Shown here piece after piece: positions 40,726 to 51,606 of a DNA stretch of 64,000 nt. The stretch is from positions 1-64,000 of the forward strand of contig NZ_FQUW01000015.1 of NCBI RefSeq assembly GCF_900129285.1, written 5' to 3'. Positions within the stretch are counted from its first letter, which is position 1, and the number at the start of each line of letters is the position of its first letter. Under the pieces are notes generated by a model. That model searched no databases. It was not told the DNA's origin and worked only from the letters and a program-made list of their open reading frames with translations. The stretch is from Desulfofundulus australicus DSM 11792. Lineage in GTDB: Bacteria > Bacillota > Desulfotomaculia > Desulfotomaculales > Desulfovirgulaceae. The position numbers and the translations under genes are program-made.

Positions 40726-40989
40726 GTGGAAGGACGTAAGCAGCGCAAGGTACGTACGGGCCGCGTGGTCAGCGACAAAATGGATAAAACCGTTGTGGTG
40801 GCGGTAGAAACCCTTGTAAGGCATCCATTGTACCAGCGTACCATTCGCAGAACCAAGAAGTTTAAAGCCCATGATGAAGAAAATGCCTGCCGCGTTGGGG
40901 ATAAGGTACGGATTATGGAAACAAGGCCTCTTTCGAAGGAAAAGCGCTGGCGGGTGGTTGAAATCCTGGAGCGGGCTGAGCGGATATAG
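40726..40989 (+). CDS. rpsQ: 30S ribosomal protein S17
   Basis: An 87-residue OB-fold protein with [18 protein letters not shown] and a conserved [20 protein letters not shown]. It starts at GTG, with GGGGGAGAG about 10 bases upstream. Confidence 0.97.
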   Translation: MEGRKQRKVRTGRVVSDKMDKTVVVAVETLVRHPLYQRTIRRTKKFKAHDEENACRVGDKVRIMETRPLSKEKRWRVVEILERAERI

Positions 40990-41033
40990 CAGGTCCTGTG
41001 CAGTGAACCCTTACTGAAGGGAGGTTGACAGCG

Positions 41034-41402
41034 ATGATCCAGGTACAAACGATGCTCAATGTTGCCGACAACACCGGTGCCCGCCGCCTGATGTGCATTC
41101 GTGTTCTGGGTGGCAGCATGCGCCGGTATGCCAGCCTGGGGGATGAAATTATCTGTTCCGTTAAAGAGGCTACGCCCGGAGGCGTTGTTAAGAAGGGCGA
41201 TGTGGTGCGGGCGGTAGTTGTCCGGACCAACAAAGAGGTGCGCCGTCCCGACGGCACATACATTAAGTTTGATGAAAATGCGGCGGTAATCATCAGGGAT
41301 GACAAAAGCCCCCGGGGTACGCGTATATTTGGGCCGGTGGCCCGGGAGCTGCGGGAACGGGATTTCATGAAGATTATTTCCCTGGCGCCGGAGGTAATTT
41401 AA
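41034..41402 (+). CDS. rplN: 50S ribosomal protein L14
   Basis: A 122-residue protein starting [25 protein letters not shown] is the SD for ATG 41034; the in-frame TTG at 41025 overlaps it. It forms an inter-subunit bridge. Confidence 0.97.
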   Translation: MIQVQTMLNVADNTGARRLMCIRVLGGSMRRYASLGDEIICSVKEATPGGVVKKGDVVRAVVVRTNKEVRRPDGTYIKFDENAAVIIRDDKSPRGTRIFGPVARELRERDFMKIISLAPEVI

Positions 41403-41427
41403 ACGGGGAAACTGGAGGTAGGTCAGG

Positions 41428-41748
41428 ATGCCCAAGTTACATGTGCGTAAGGGTGATACGGTACTGGTACTGACCGGCAAATATGCAGGTAAGAGAGGTA
41501 AAGTGCTGGAAGCACAGCCGGCGAAAGGGCGGGTAATTGTGGAGGGTGTAAATATCGTCAAACGCCACACCCGGCCCAATCCTCGTATGCCCCAGGGCGG
41601 TATCGTGGAAAAGGAAGCACCCATCCATGCATCCAACGTTATGCTGGTTTGCAATAAGTGCAACAATCCTACCCGCATAGCCAAAAAGTTTTTGGAAGAT
41701 GGCAGAAAGGTAAGGGTGTGCAAGAAGTGCGGGGAAGAACTAGGCTAA
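41428..41748 (+). CDS. rplX: 50S ribosomal protein L24
   Basis: A 106-residue KOW protein ([20 protein letters not shown]) that starts 50S assembly. A C-terminal four-cysteine knuckle is present (CNKC and CKKC), typical of the zinc-binding form of L24. Confidence 0.97.
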   Translation: MPKLHVRKGDTVLVLTGKYAGKRGKVLEAQPAKGRVIVEGVNIVKRHTRPNPRMPQGGIVEKEAPIHASNVMLVCNKCNNPTRIAKKFLEDGRKVRVCKKCGEELG

Positions 41749-41765
41749 GAGGCAGGTGAAAAATA

Positions 41766-42308
41766 ATGCCGCGGCTGAAAGACAAGTATAAAAACGAAGT
41801 GGTCAAGGCAATGATGCAAAAATTCGGCTATAAAAATCCCATGCAGGTACCCAGGCTGGAGAAAGTGGTTATAAACATGGGTGTGGGCGAGGCCGCCCAT
41901 AACAGCAAGGCCATGGATGCGGCGGTCAGCGATCTGGCTGCTATTTCGGGGCAGCGTCCGGTAATTACCCGGGCCAAGAAGTCCATTGCTGCCTTTAAGA
42001 TACGGCAGGGGATGACCGTGGGTTGCAAGGTAACCCTGCGGGGGGATCGCATGTATGAATTCATTGATAAGCTTTTCAATGTGGCCCTTCCCCGGGTGCG
42101 TGACTTTCGTGGGGTTTCGCCCAGGTCCTTTGATGGCCGGGGTAATTACAGCCTGGGTCTCCGGGAGCAGTTGATCTTCCCCGAAATCGAATATGACAAG
42201 ATCGATAAAGTGCGGGGAATGGATATTATCTTTGTGACCACAGCCAAAACCGACGAGGAAGCCAGGGAGCTCCTTCGTCTGCTGGGCATGCCCTTTGCAG
42301 CCGCCTGA
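41766..42308 (+). CDS. rplE: 50S ribosomal protein L5
   Basis: A 180-residue 5S rRNA-binding protein. It shows [15 protein letters not shown], the [19 protein letters not shown] signature and [17 protein letters not shown]. Confidence 0.97.
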   Translation: MPRLKDKYKNEVVKAMMQKFGYKNPMQVPRLEKVVINMGVGEAAHNSKAMDAAVSDLAAISGQRPVITRAKKSIAAFKIRQGMTVGCKVTLRGDRMYEFIDKLFNVALPRVRDFRGVSPRSFDGRGNYSLGLREQLIFPEIEYDKIDKVRGMDIIFVTTAKTDEEARELLRLLGMPFAAA

Positions 42309-42361
42309 GCGGAAGAGGAAAATAATTTAGGTCATAAACGTAAGTACGAGGGGGGACTCGA

Positions 42362-42547
42362 GTGGCCAAAAAGTCAATGATTGCCAAAGCAATGCGCGAG
42401 CCCAAATTCAAGGTGCGCCAGCACAATCGCTGCAAGATTTGCGGCCGTCCCCGGGCTTATATGCGCAAGTTCGGCATCTGCCGTATCTGTTTCCGGGAAC
42501 TTGCTTACCGCGGTGAGATCCCCGGTGTTCGAAAGGCCAGCTGGTAG
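42362..42547 (+). CDS. rpsN: 30S ribosomal protein S14, zinc type
   Basis: A 61-residue short (C+) S14 with CKIC and CRIC zinc pairs, the form used when zinc is available. GTG start after GAGGGGG. Confidence 0.96.
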   Translation: MAKKSMIAKAMREPKFKVRQHNRCKICGRPRAYMRKFGICRICFRELAYRGEIPGVRKASW

Positions 42548-42566
42548 TGAGGGAGGGGGTATTGTC

Positions 42567-42965
42567 ATGGTTATGACCGACCCGATCGCGGATTTTCTAA
42601 CCCGCATTCGCAATGCCAATACAGTTTATCTGGATAAGGTGGAGGCCCCTGCTTCCCGCTTGAAGAAGGCCATTGCTGAAATCCTTAAGGAAGAGGGTCT
42701 GATTAAGGATTATGAAATCATCGACGACGGCAAGCAGGGCATCATTCGCGTATATTTGAAATATGGTCCCGATAAAAAGCGGGTGATTACCGGGTTAAAA
42801 CGGATTTCCAGACCGGGGCTCCGGGTTTATGCCCGCAAGGATTCCATCCCCAAGGTGCTGGGTGGTCTGGGTATTGCCATCCTGTCCACCTCCAAGGGTA
42901 TTATGACTGATAAAAAGGCCCGGAAGCTGGGAGTAGGCGGCGAAGTAATCTGCTACGTGTGGTAG
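42567..42965 (+). CDS. rpsH: 30S ribosomal protein S8
   Basis: A 132-residue central-domain protein with [15 protein letters not shown] and the C-terminal [30 protein letters not shown] precedes ATG 42567. In E. coli S8 represses the spc operon; control here is unknown. Confidence 0.97.
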   Translation: MVMTDPIADFLTRIRNANTVYLDKVEAPASRLKKAIAEILKEEGLIKDYEIIDDGKQGIIRVYLKYGPDKKRVITGLKRISRPGLRVYARKDSIPKVLGGLGIAILSTSKGIMTDKKARKLGVGGEVICYVW

Positions 42966-42980
42966 GAGGAGGAATGGCTT

Positions 42981-43532
42981 GTGTCCAGGATTGGCAGAAA
43001 ACCCATTGCCCTGCCCCAGGGTGTTGAAGTGCAGATAGACGGCAATACCGTGCGTGTCAAGGGACCAAAGGGCCAGCTGGAACGCGAATTTCACCGGGAT
43101 ATGCGCATCCGCCTGGATGAGGAGGGCCGCCTGGTGGTGGAAAGGCCTTCGGATGAAAAACTTCACCGGTCCCTGCATGGCTTAACCCGCACGCTGCTGG
43201 CCAATATGGTGGAAGGTGTAACAAAGGGATTTGCAAAAAACCTGGAACTGGTTGGCGTGGGTTACCGGGCCACCAAACAGGGCAATAAGCTGGTGCTGTC
43301 GGTGGGGTACTCCCATCCGGTAGAAATTGTCCCTCCACCGGGGCTGGAGATAGAAGTTCCCGCACCAAACAAGATTGTGGTCAAGGGAATGGATAAGGAA
43401 AAGGTCGGAGCACTGGCAGCTGTAATCCGCAGTGTGCGGGAACCTGAACCCTATAAAGGCAAGGGCATAAAGTATGAAAATGAGCAGATCCGGCGCAAGG
43501 CCGGTAAGGCTGGCGGTAAAGGCAAGAAGTAG
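42981..43532 (+). CDS. rplF: 50S ribosomal protein L6
   Basis: A 183-residue protein with two similar halves, starting [16 protein letters not shown]; the conserved [22 protein letters not shown] closes it. GTG start after GGAGGAGG. Confidence 0.97.
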   Translation: MSRIGRKPIALPQGVEVQIDGNTVRVKGPKGQLEREFHRDMRIRLDEEGRLVVERPSDEKLHRSLHGLTRTLLANMVEGVTKGFAKNLELVGVGYRATKQGNKLVLSVGYSHPVEIVPPPGLEIEVPAPNKIVVKGMDKEKVGALAAVIRSVREPEPYKGKGIKYENEQIRRKAGKAGGKGKK

Positions 43533-43547
43533 GGAGGCTTGGTTGCG

Positions 43548-43916
43548 TTGATTAAGAAACCGGACCGCAAATTGTTGCGGGCTAAAAGGCATCTGCGTGT
43601 GCGCAAAAAAATTTCCGGCACCGCCGAGCGCCCCAGGTTGAACGTGTTCCGGAGCTTGAAGCATATCTATGCCCAGATTATTGATGATGACCGGGGAGTC
43701 ACTCTGGTCAGCGCTTCAACACTTTCACCCGAGTTAAGGGGACAGCTGAAATCCGGATCCAATAAAGAGGCGGCAGCTGCTGTGGGCCGGCTGGTAGCGC
43801 AAAAAGCCCTGGAGCGCGGGATTAAAAAAGTGGTCTTTGACCGTGGCGGTTATATCTATCATGGCCGGGTGAAGGCCCTGGCCGAAGCTGCCCGGGAAGC
43901 CGGACTGGAATTCTAG
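43548..43916 (+). CDS. rplR: 50S ribosomal protein L18
   Basis: A 122-residue 5S rRNA-binding protein with [23 protein letters not shown] 43548 has GGGAGG 10 bases upstream; the earlier TTG 43539 is too close to it. Confidence 0.96.
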   Translation: MIKKPDRKLLRAKRHLRVRKKISGTAERPRLNVFRSLKHIYAQIIDDDRGVTLVSASTLSPELRGQLKSGSNKEAAAAVGRLVAQKALERGIKKVVFDRGGYIYHGRVKALAEAAREAGLEF

Positions 43917-43935
43917 GTCAGAGGGAGGGAAACGG

Positions 43936-44439
43936 GTGACCAGGACTGACGCCAACAGCAAGACGGATCTTATCGAAAAGGTAGTATCCATAAACCGCGT
44001 GGCCAAAGTGGTCAAAGGAGGGCGGCGCTTTAGCTTCTCGGCCCTGGTGGTGGTTGGCGACGGCAATGGCCGGGTAGGAGCGGGGCACGGCAAGGCCGGT
44101 GAAGTACCCGAGGCCATTCGCAAGGGCATTGAGGATGCCAAGAAAAATATGATCCAGGTGCCTCTTTCCGGAACCACTATCCCCCATGAGGTAATTGGCG
44201 AATTTGGTGCCGGAAAGGTACTTTTAAAACCTGCTGCCCCCGGTACCGGTGTGATTGCCGGCGGGCCTGTGCGTGCTATCCTGGAGTGCGCGGGTGTACG
44301 CGATATCCTTACCAAATCTCTCGGTTCCAATAACGCCAACAACATGGTTCATGCAACCATGGTGGCGCTGAAGAGCCTGAAGACCCCGGAAGAGGTGGCC
44401 CGCCTGCGGGGTAAATCAGTGGAAGAGTTACTGGGCTAA
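43936..44439 (+). CDS. rpsE: 30S ribosomal protein S5
   Basis: A 167-residue accuracy-related protein. It shows [20 protein letters not shown]-like core sequence and [18 protein letters not shown] start after GGGAGGG. Confidence 0.97.
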   Translation: MTRTDANSKTDLIEKVVSINRVAKVVKGGRRFSFSALVVVGDGNGRVGAGHGKAGEVPEAIRKGIEDAKKNMIQVPLSGTTIPHEVIGEFGAGKVLLKPAAPGTGVIAGGPVRAILECAGVRDILTKSLGSNNANNMVHATMVALKSLKTPEEVARLRGKSVEELLG

Positions 44440-44451
44440 GGGGGTAAAGAC

Positions 44452-44631
44452 ATGGCCAAATTGAAGATTACCCTGATCAGGAGTCTTATCGGTCGCCCTG
44501 AAGATCAGCGCGTGACCGTGCGTACCCTGGGCTTGCGGAAATTGCATAGCTCGGTAATTCAGGAAGACACACCCCAGATCCGGGGAATGATTAATAAAGT
44601 ATCCCACCTGGTCAAGGTCGAAGAGATTTAA
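44452..44631 (+). CDS. rpmD: 50S ribosomal protein L30
   Basis: A 59-residue protein, [19 protein letters not shown], ending in the HLVKVEEI family tail. GGGGG lies 8 bases before the ATG. Confidence 0.96.
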   Translation: MAKLKITLIRSLIGRPEDQRVTVRTLGLRKLHSSVIQEDTPQIRGMINKVSHLVKVEEI

Positions 44632-44676
44632 AGCAGGCGAGTGGAGCCTGCGATAGCTAGCAATGGAGGTGTAACT

Positions 44677-45123
44677 GTGATTCAACTGCATGACCTGCGA
44701 CCCAACCCGGGAGCACGCACCAAACCAACCCGTAAGGGCCAGGGTATTGGTTCCGGGTTAGGGAAAACGGCCGGCCGGGGGCACAAGGGACAAAAGGCTC
44801 GCTCCGGCGGCGGAGTAAGGCCCGGCTTTGAAGGCGGCCAGATGCCCTTGCAGCGGCGCATTCCCAAACGGGGCTTTACCAATGCCCGCTTCAAGAAAGA
44901 AATTGTGGCCGTAAATATTGATGCTTTAAACCGTTTTGAAGATGGAGCAGTGGTAACGCCGGAAACCCTTTTGGCGGAACGGGTAATTAAAAAGCTGGGC
45001 GACGGGGTAAAAATCCTGGGTGATGGAAAGCTGGAAAAGGCGCTTACCGTACGGGCTCACGCCTTCAGTAAATCGGCGGTGGAGAAGATTAAAGCTGCCG
45101 GCGGCAAAGCTGAGGTGATCTAG
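44677..45123 (+). CDS. rplO: 50S ribosomal protein L15
   Basis: A 148-residue protein starting at GTG after TGGAGG. It shows the glycine-rich [20 protein letters not shown] and RRIPKRGF. The longer frame from 44641 lacks an SD site. Confidence 0.96.
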   Translation: MIQLHDLRPNPGARTKPTRKGQGIGSGLGKTAGRGHKGQKARSGGGVRPGFEGGQMPLQRRIPKRGFTNARFKKEIVAVNIDALNRFEDGAVVTPETLLAERVIKKLGDGVKILGDGKLEKALTVRAHAFSKSAVEKIKAAGGKAEVI

Positions 45124-45125
45124 GG

Positions 45126-46391
45126 GTGCTGGATACCCTCAGAAGCGCCGTCAGGATCGATGAACTGCGCTCCAAGCTTCTCTTTACCCTGGCCATGCTC
45201 TTTGTCTTCCGTATCGGTGCCCATATCCCCGTGCCCGGGGTTAATACCGAGGTTTTTGCCAAGCTGCTGGAAGCAGGTGCCCTTTTTGGCTTCTTTGATG
45301 TGATTTCCGGAGGGGCTTTTAAAAATTTCTCCATTTTTGCCATGAGTATAACCCCCTATATTAATGCTTCTATTATAATGCAGCTTCTCACGGTGGTTAT
45401 ACCGGCACTGGAACGGCTGGCCAAGGAAGGAGAAGAGGGGCGGAAAAAAATTGTCCAGTACACCCGCTATCTCACCGTAGTGCTGGCCTTTATCCAGGCC
45501 ATCGGAATCAGTTTTGCCCTGCGCAATGAGCATGTGCTGGTTAACCCCACCATCGGCAATTATCTCCTGGTGGCCCTGACTTTGACCGCCGGCACGGCCT
45601 TCCTGATGTGGATTGGGGAGCAGATTACCGAAAAAGGCATTGGTAACGGTATTTCACTCTTGATCTTTGCCGGGATTGTCTCCCGTGTTCCCGCCGGCGC
45701 GGTCAGGCTGGTGGAGTACCTGCAGGCAGGGACCATCAATATCCTGAACCTGCTCCTGCTTCTGGTTATCGGAGTGCTGGTAATTGCTGCTATTGTGGCT
45801 GTTAATGAAGGGCAGCGGCGGATTCCGGTGCAGTACGCCAAACGCGTGGTGGGCCGGAGGGTGTACGGGGGGCAGTCCACTCACCTGCCATTAAAGGTAA
45901 ATCAGGCCGGCGTCATCCCGGTAATCTTTGCCTCTTCCATTTTGATCTTTCCGGAGCAGCTGGCCACCTGGTTTAAAAATACCTGGTTTGGCAACTGGTA
46001 CCTGGACTTTTTTGCCTGGGGCACCCCCCTGCATACTATTATTTATGCCCTGCTGGTAATCGGGTTTACCTATTTTTATACGGCGGTAATCATGAACCCG
46101 GTGGATATTGCCGATAACATTAAAAAATACGGTGGATTTATTCCGGGCATTCGACCCGGCCGCCCCACAGCAGAGTATATCAGCCGGGTCATGAGCCGGG
46201 TTACCCTGGCCGGGGCCGTCTTCCTGGCACTGATTGCCATTCTGCCGAACTTTGTTTTGCTGGCTACCCGTATTCCCCAGATTTACTTTGGCGGCACGGC
46301 CCTGCTCATTGTGGTCGGGGTGGCCCTGGATACCATGAAGCAGGTAGAGTCCCACATGCTGATGCGCAGCTACCAGGGGTTTATCAGGTAG
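45126..46391 (+). CDS. secY: Preprotein translocase subunit SecY
   Basis: A 421-residue channel protein with ten predicted transmembrane segments. It starts LDTLRSAVRIDELRSKLLFT, the plug region follows the first helix, and the conserved cytoplasmic loop reads VNEGQRRIPVQYAKR. GTG 45126 lies 2 bases after the rplO stop. It is followed by map with no adk between. Confidence 0.97.
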   Translation: MLDTLRSAVRIDELRSKLLFTLAMLFVFRIGAHIPVPGVNTEVFAKLLEAGALFGFFDVISGGAFKNFSIFAMSITPYINASIIMQLLTVVIPALERLAKEGEEGRKKIVQYTRYLTVVLAFIQAIGISFALRNEHVLVNPTIGNYLLVALTLTAGTAFLMWIGEQITEKGIGNGISLLIFAGIVSRVPAGAVRLVEYLQAGTINILNLLLLLVIGVLVIAAIVAVNEGQRRIPVQYAKRVVGRRVYGGQSTHLPLKVNQAGVIPVIFASSILIFPEQLATWFKNTWFGNWYLDFFAWGTPLHTIIYALLVIGFTYFYTAVIMNPVDIADNIKKYGGFIPGIRPGRPTAEYISRVMSRVTLAGAVFLALIAILPNFVLLATRIPQIYFGGTALLIVVGVALDTMKQVESHMLMRSYQGFIR

Positions 46392-46406
46392 GGAGATGAC
46401 CTGTTA

Positions 46407-47153
46407 ATGATTACGATCAAATCGCAGCGGGAACTGCGCTACATGCGCGATGCCGGCCGTGTGGTGGCAGGTGTCCTGGGCGAGCTCTCCCGGGCTATTA
46501 AACCGGGGGTGACCACCGCGGAACTGGACCGCCTGGCCGAGGATTTTATTCTGGCCCGTGGTGCCAGGCCTGCTTTTAAAGGGCTGTACGGTTTTCCGGC
46601 CAGCATCTGCACGTCGGTCAACGAGCAGGTGGTACACGGCATTCCCGGTTTAAGAAAGCTGGAAAGTGGAGATATTATCAGTATTGACGTTGGGGCGGAA
46701 ATAAATGGATATTACGGGGACGGTGCGGCCACCTTCCCGGTGGGTGAAGTTTCACCGGAAGCCAAAAAACTGATGGCCGTAACCGAGGAAGCGCTTTATG
46801 AAGGCATTCGCTTTGCCCGGCAGGGTAACCGGCTATCGGATATATCCCATGCTGTGCAGAGATACGTGGAGAAGCACGGTTTTTCAGTGGTGCGGGAATA
46901 CGTTGGTCATGGTATTGGCCGGAGCATGCATGAAGAGCCGCAGGTGCCAAACTTTGGTAAGCCGGGGCGGGGTCCCAGGTTAAAAGCGGGAATGACTTTA
47001 GCCATTGAACCGATGGTCAATGCGGGCACCCATGAGGTGCGCACCCTTGGGGATAACTGGACGGTGGTAACCAGGGATTCCAGTCTGTCGGCCCATTTCG
47101 AGCACACCGTTGCCATCACCGACGGTGAGCCGGAGATCCTTACCCGGTTGTAG
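46407..47153 (+). CDS. map: Methionine aminopeptidase, type I
   Basis: A 248-residue metalloprotease that removes the initiator methionine. Metal ligands are seen in SIDVGAEINGYYGDGA (two Asp), GHGIGRSMHEEP (His) and the later Glu residues in AIEPMV and SAHFEHTVAI. It lies directly after secY. Confidence 0.96.
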   Translation: MITIKSQRELRYMRDAGRVVAGVLGELSRAIKPGVTTAELDRLAEDFILARGARPAFKGLYGFPASICTSVNEQVVHGIPGLRKLESGDIISIDVGAEINGYYGDGAATFPVGEVSPEAKKLMAVTEEALYEGIRFARQGNRLSDISHAVQRYVEKHGFSVVREYVGHGIGRSMHEEPQVPNFGKPGRGPRLKAGMTLAIEPMVNAGTHEVRTLGDNWTVVTRDSSLSAHFEHTVAITDGEPEILTRL

Positions 47154-47168
47154 CTGGAGGTGGTCCCG

Positions 47169-47525
47169 GTGAGGGATTATTTTACCCCGGGCCGGCTGGT
47201 AAGCTCCACTGCCGGCCGGGATTACGGGAAGTTTTACCTCATTCTCGACCGTGTCAGCGAGACCAGGGTGCGCCTGGTCAACGGGACGGACCGCAGGGTA
47301 AACGGGCCGAAGCTGAAGAATATAAAGCATTTAAAAGTTTACCCCCTGGTGGCCGGCGATATTGCCCACAAGGTGAGCACCGGTCAGCGGGTTACTGATC
47401 TGGATGTCCGCAGGGCGCTTAAAGAGTTGCTCGAGGCTTACGGGCAGGTAATGCCGGCGCAGGGCAAGCCATCGGGAGACGAGCTGGAGCTATCCCAAGA
47501 CGGCTCCGGAAAGGAGGTTGGCTAA
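47169..47525 (+). CDS. KOW-domain RNA-binding protein (L14e-like)
   Basis: A 118-residue protein with an N-terminal KOW-like domain ([20 protein letters not shown]) resembling eukaryotic L14e/L6e. It is often found between map and infA in Firmicutes; its role is not established. GTG 47169 has GGAGG 9 bases upstream; GTG 47160 overlaps it. Confidence 0.82.
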   Translation: MRDYFTPGRLVSSTAGRDYGKFYLILDRVSETRVRLVNGTDRRVNGPKLKNIKHLKVYPLVAGDIAHKVSTGQRVTDLDVRRALKELLEAYGQVMPAQGKPSGDELELSQDGSGKEVG

Positions 47526-47530
47526 AGCCC

Positions 47531-47755
47531 ATGTCCAGGCAGGAAAAGGATGTTATTGAAATTGAGGGCACTGTAATTGAGCCACTTCCCAATGCCATGT
47601 TTCGTGTTGAATTGCAGAACGGTCATAAAGTTTTGGCCCATGTTTCCGGTAAAATCCGCATGAATTTTATCCGCATTTTACCGGGGGATCGGGTGCTGGT
47701 AGAGCTGTCACCGTATGATTTAAACCGGGGCCGGATTGTTTACCGCTATAAATAA
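47531..47755 (+). CDS. infA: Translation initiation factor IF-1
   Basis: A 74-residue OB-fold factor ([41 protein letters not shown]) that binds the ribosomal A site. AAAGGAGG lies a short way before the ATG. Confidence 0.97.
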   Translation: MSRQEKDVIEIEGTVIEPLPNAMFRVELQNGHKVLAHVSGKIRMNFIRILPGDRVLVELSPYDLNRGRIVYRYK

Positions 47756-47899
<144 letters not shown>

Positions 47900-47918
47900 T
47901 GGAGGTGTATATTCACGC

Positions 47919-48290
47919 ATGGCTCGTATAGCAGGGGTTGACCTGCCCCGGGATAAGCGGGTGGAGATCGCCCTGACCTATATTTACGGCATCGGCAGGC
48001 CGACATCCAAAAAAATACTGGCCCAGACAGGGATTAATCCCGATACCCGGGTTCGCAACCTTACCGAAGATGAAGTTAACCGTTTAAGGGACGTAATTGA
48101 GAAAAATTACCGGGTGGAGGGTGAACTCCGCCGGGAAGTGGCCATGAACATCAAGCGGCTTATTGAAATCGGCTGCTACCGTGGTTTGCGTCACCGCCGC
48201 GGCCTCCCGGTAAGGGGACAGCGCACAAAGACCAACGCCCGGACGCGCAAAGGCCCGCGGAAAACTGTAGGTGTGCGGAGGAAGAAATAA
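47919..48290 (+). CDS. rpsM: 30S ribosomal protein S13
   Basis: A 123-residue head protein, starting [21 protein letters not shown]. The basic tail [21 protein letters not shown] contacts P-site tRNA. GGAGG lies 13 bases before the ATG. Confidence 0.97.
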   Translation: MARIAGVDLPRDKRVEIALTYIYGIGRPTSKKILAQTGINPDTRVRNLTEDEVNRLRDVIEKNYRVEGELRREVAMNIKRLIEIGCYRGLRHRRGLPVRGQRTKTNARTRKGPRKTVGVRRKK

Positions 48291-48305
48291 GGGGGTAAAG
48301 GTTTA

Positions 48306-48695
48306 ATGGCCAGAAGAGCAGCACGCACTAAAAGGCGGGAGCGCAAGAACATTGAACATGGGGTGGCTCATATTCGCTCTACCTTTAATAATACCATTGT
48401 GACCATTACCGATACGCGGGGTAACGCCATTTCCTGGGCCAGCGCTGGAACTGTGGGTTTCAAAGGCTCCCGGAAGAGCACGCCTTTTGCCGCCCAGATG
48501 GCTGCCGAGGCGGCAGCTAAGGAAGCCATGGAGCACGGGATGAAGACGGTGGAGGTAATGGTTAAGGGCCCCGGGGCAGGGCGGGAAGCTGCCATTCGTT
48601 CCCTGCAGGCAGCGGGGCTGGAAGTGAGCCTGATTAAAGACGTCACACCTATTCCCCATAACGGATGCCGGCCACCAAAGCGCCGGAGAGTATAA
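48306..48695 (+). CDS. rpsK: 30S ribosomal protein S11
   Basis: A 129-residue platform protein with [21 protein letters not shown] and the C-terminal [23 protein letters not shown] precedes the ATG. Confidence 0.98.
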   Translation: MARRAARTKRRERKNIEHGVAHIRSTFNNTIVTITDTRGNAISWASAGTVGFKGSRKSTPFAAQMAAEAAAKEAMEHGMKTVEVMVKGPGAGREAAIRSLQAAGLEVSLIKDVTPIPHNGCRPPKRRRV

Positions 48696-48714
48696 GGAGG
48701 TATCAAGGAGTTAG

Positions 48715-49341
48715 ATGGCCAGATACACAGGTCCGCAATGCCGGCTGTGCCGCCGGGAAGGTATTAAGCTTTACCTGAAGGGAGACCGCTGCTATACCAG
48801 CAAGTGCGCCATTGAACGGCGGCCCTATGCACCGGGCGCTCACGGGCAGGCACGCCGAAAAATCAGCGAATACGGTATGCAGTTGCGGGAAAAGCAGAAA
48901 GCCCGCCGGATCTACGGAGTGCTGGAAACGCAATTCCGCAATTATTTCGAGCGAGCTGAGCGCCAGCCGGGAATTACGGGGGAAAACCTGCTCCGCTTGC
49001 TGGAGAGGCGGCTGGACAATGTGGTCTACCGCCTGGGACTGGCCACATCCCGCATGGAGGCCAGGCAGCTGGTGCGCCACGGCCACTTTACCGTCAACGG
49101 CCGCCGGGTTAATATCCCGTCTTACCTGGTGCGGGTTGGCGATGTCATAGCTGTACGGGAAAAGAGCAAGGAATCTCCGCGCATTAAAGAATTAATGGAG
49201 CGGGCAGCAGACCGGACACCCCCGCCCTGGCTTGAATATGACGAGAATCAGGTTCAGGGACGAGTGGTAGCCCTCCCAACCAGGGACCAGATAGATACTC
49301 CCGTGCAGGAACACCTGATTGTGGAGCTGTACTCCAAGTAG
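48715..49341 (+). CDS. rpsD: 30S ribosomal protein S4
   Basis: A 208-residue 16S assembly protein with the zinc-site form of the N-terminus (C9, C12, C26, C31). The S4 RNA-binding domain ([20 protein letters not shown]) is complete. It is next to rpsK and rpoA, as in the alpha cluster. Confidence 0.97.
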   Translation: MARYTGPQCRLCRREGIKLYLKGDRCYTSKCAIERRPYAPGAHGQARRKISEYGMQLREKQKARRIYGVLETQFRNYFERAERQPGITGENLLRLLERRLDNVVYRLGLATSRMEARQLVRHGHFTVNGRRVNIPSYLVRVGDVIAVREKSKESPRIKELMERAADRTPPPWLEYDENQVQGRVVALPTRDQIDTPVQEHLIVELYSK

Positions 49342-49389
49342 TGGTCCGGGTAGACTTTTGCCGGAACCGGCACTTGAGGGGGTTGCCGT

Positions 49390-50337
49390 ATGCTGGAAAT
49401 TGAGAAGCCTAAAATTGAGTGCGTGGAAAGCAGTCCCGATAATACTTATGCCAAGTTTGTGGTGGAACCCCTGGAGAGGGGATACGGGATTACCCTGGGG
49501 AATTCCCTGCGCAGAATCCTGCTCTCCTCTCTTCCCGGGGCGGCAGTCACTTCCGTTAAAATCGAAGGTGTACTGCACGAGTTCTCCACCATTCCCGGTG
49601 TCCGGGAAGATGTAACCGATATTATTCTCAATTTAAAAAACCTGTGCTTGAAGTTGCACACCGATGAAGAAAAAATCCTGCGGATTGAGGCCAGTGGGGA
49701 AGGGGAGGTTAAAGCCGGCGATATTATACACGACCAGGATGTGGAGATTTTAAATCCCGACCTCCACATTGCCACCCTCGCTTCCAACGGCCGCCTGTTT
49801 ATGGAGATTACCGTGGCCAAAGGACGTGGTTACGTCCCGGCGGAAAGAAACAAAAAGGGAGATCATGTCATCGGGGTTATACCCGTTGACTCCGTGTTTA
49901 CGCCGGTGCGTAAGGTTAATTATACGGTTGAAAACACCCGCGTGGGACAGCGTACGGACTATGACAAGCTGACCCTGGAAGTGTGGACCGATGGCAGTAT
50001 CAGACCTGATGAAGCTACCAGCCTTTCGGCCAAAATTCTGGGTGAACACCTGCGCCTGTTTATCGGCCTGACCGAGACGGTAAAAGACGTTGAGATAATG
50101 GTGGAAAAGGAAGAGGAAAAGAAGAACAAGATCCTGGAAATGACCATTGAAGAGCTGGATCTTTCCGTCCGCTCCTACAACTGCCTGAAGCGGGCAGGAA
50201 TCAATACCGTTGAGGAACTTATCCAGCGCAACGAAGAGGAAATGATGAAAGTACGCAACCTGGGTAAGAAATCTCTGGAAGAAGTAATCAACAAGCTGAG
50301 TGAGCTGGGCCTGTCCCTGCGCAAAAGCGACGAATAA
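49390..50337 (+). CDS. rpoA: DNA-directed RNA polymerase subunit alpha
   Basis: A 315-residue subunit. The N-terminal dimerisation domain holds [20 protein letters not shown], and the C-terminal DNA/activator-binding domain follows (about 245-315) with [27 protein letters not shown] precedes the ATG. Confidence 0.98.
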   Translation: MLEIEKPKIECVESSPDNTYAKFVVEPLERGYGITLGNSLRRILLSSLPGAAVTSVKIEGVLHEFSTIPGVREDVTDIILNLKNLCLKLHTDEEKILRIEASGEGEVKAGDIIHDQDVEILNPDLHIATLASNGRLFMEITVAKGRGYVPAERNKKGDHVIGVIPVDSVFTPVRKVNYTVENTRVGQRTDYDKLTLEVWTDGSIRPDEATSLSAKILGEHLRLFIGLTETVKDVEIMVEKEEEKKNKILEMTIEELDLSVRSYNCLKRAGINTVEELIQRNEEEMMKVRNLGKKSLEEVINKLSELGLSLRKSDE

Positions 50338-50352
50338 GGGGGGGAGATAAAT

Positions 50353-50691
50353 ATGGCGTACCGCAAGCTGGGGCGTAATACCGGTCACCGCCGGGCCATG
50401 CTCAGGAATCTGGTTACGTCCCTTTTCCGCGATAACCGCATTCAGACCACCGAACCCCGGGCAAAAGAGGTAAAAAGCATTGCCGATAAAATGGTAACCC
50501 TGGCCAAGAGGGGAGATCTGGCTGCCCGGCGCCAGGCTCTGGCCTACATCTACGATGAGCGGGTTGTGCGCAAGCTCTTTAACGATGTGGCCCCCAGGTA
50601 TGCCGACCGGCCGGGCGGCTACACCCGCATTATTAAAGTGGGCTACCGCCGGGGCGATGCTGCACCAATGGTGATTCTGGAACTTGTGTAA
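50353..50691 (+). CDS. rplQ: 50S ribosomal protein L17
   Basis: A 112-residue protein, [20 protein letters not shown], ending with the typical [12 protein letters not shown]. It overlaps the ecfA1 start by 8 bases. Confidence 0.97.
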   Translation: MAYRKLGRNTGHRRAMLRNLVTSLFRDNRIQTTEPRAKEVKSIADKMVTLAKRGDLAARRQALAYIYDERVVRKLFNDVAPRYADRPGGYTRIIKVGYRRGDAAPMVILELV

Positions 50692-51547
50692 AATTTCCAT
50701 CCAGGGGTTAACTCATATCTATAATTACGGGCAGCCGGGGGAAAGGGTCGCCCTGCAGGAAATAAACGGTGAGATTAGCCCGGGTGAGTTGCTGGCCATT
50801 ATTGGCCCCAACGGTTCGGGTAAATCTACCCTGGCCCGCCACATTAATGCCCTGCTATTGCCGACCTGCGGGAGCGTTACGGTAGACGGGCTGAACACGG
50901 CCGATCCGGCCAGCAGGTGGGAGATCCGCCGCCGGGTGGGGATGGTTTTGCAAAACCCGGATAATCAGCTGGTGGCATCGGTGGTGGAGGAAGAGGTGGC
51001 CTTTGGCCCTGAAAATCTTGGTTTGCCTCCGGAGGAAGTGCGGCAGCGGGTTGACCGGGCCCTGTCCGTGGCCGGTCTTGTGGAGCAGCGGCTGCGTCCC
51101 CCCCATTTGCTGTCCGGGGGGCAGAAGCAGCGGCTGGCCATTGCCGGGGCCCTGGCCATGAAACCATCCTGCCTGGTTCTGGATGAACCTACCGCCATGC
51201 TGGATCCGGCCGGCAGGCGGGAGGTTATGCAAACGCTCCTGAATTTAAACCGACAGGACGGCCTGACTATAATTCTGGTTACTCATTTTATGGAAGAAGC
51301 AGTTCTTGCGGACAGGATATGGGTTTTATCCGGCGGTCGTCTGGTAATGGACGGTACACCGGCGCAGGTTTTCCGTTGCCGGGAAGCACTGCAAAAAATC
51401 GGGCTTGCCCTTCCCGGCCCGGCAGAACTGGCCTGGCGCCTGCGCAACTGCGGGTGGCCCATTCCTGATGGTATTTACCGGCTGGAGGAGCTGGTTACCT
51501 GCCTGGTTGATCTGTTGACCCGGAACAGGTCCGGCGGGTCAAGTTAA
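50684..51547 (+). CDS. ecfA1: ECF transporter ATPase EcfA1
   Basis: A 287-residue ABC ATPase that powers energy-coupling-factor vitamin/metal importers. Walker [10 protein letters not shown] (41-49), signature LSGGQ (143-147) and Walker B LVLDEPTA (about 164-171) are intact. TTG 50684 overlaps rplQ by 8 bases; the SD is weak, consistent with coupled translation. It works with EcfA2 and EcfT; no S-component is encoded nearby. Confidence 0.92.
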   Translation: MCKISIQGLTHIYNYGQPGERVALQEINGEISPGELLAIIGPNGSGKSTLARHINALLLPTCGSVTVDGLNTADPASRWEIRRRVGMVLQNPDNQLVASVVEEEVAFGPENLGLPPEEVRQRVDRALSVAGLVEQRLRPPHLLSGGQKQRLAIAGALAMKPSCLVLDEPTAMLDPAGRREVMQTLLNLNRQDGLTIILVTHFMEEAVLADRIWVLSGGRLVMDGTPAQVFRCREALQKIGLALPGPAELAWRLRNCGWPIPDGIYRLEELVTCLVDLLTRNRSGGSS

Positions 51548-51606
51548 CAGAAGGTTGCGAGGCGGTTGTAAATCCGGGAAAAATGAAAACGGATGGGGGC
51601 AGGGCA

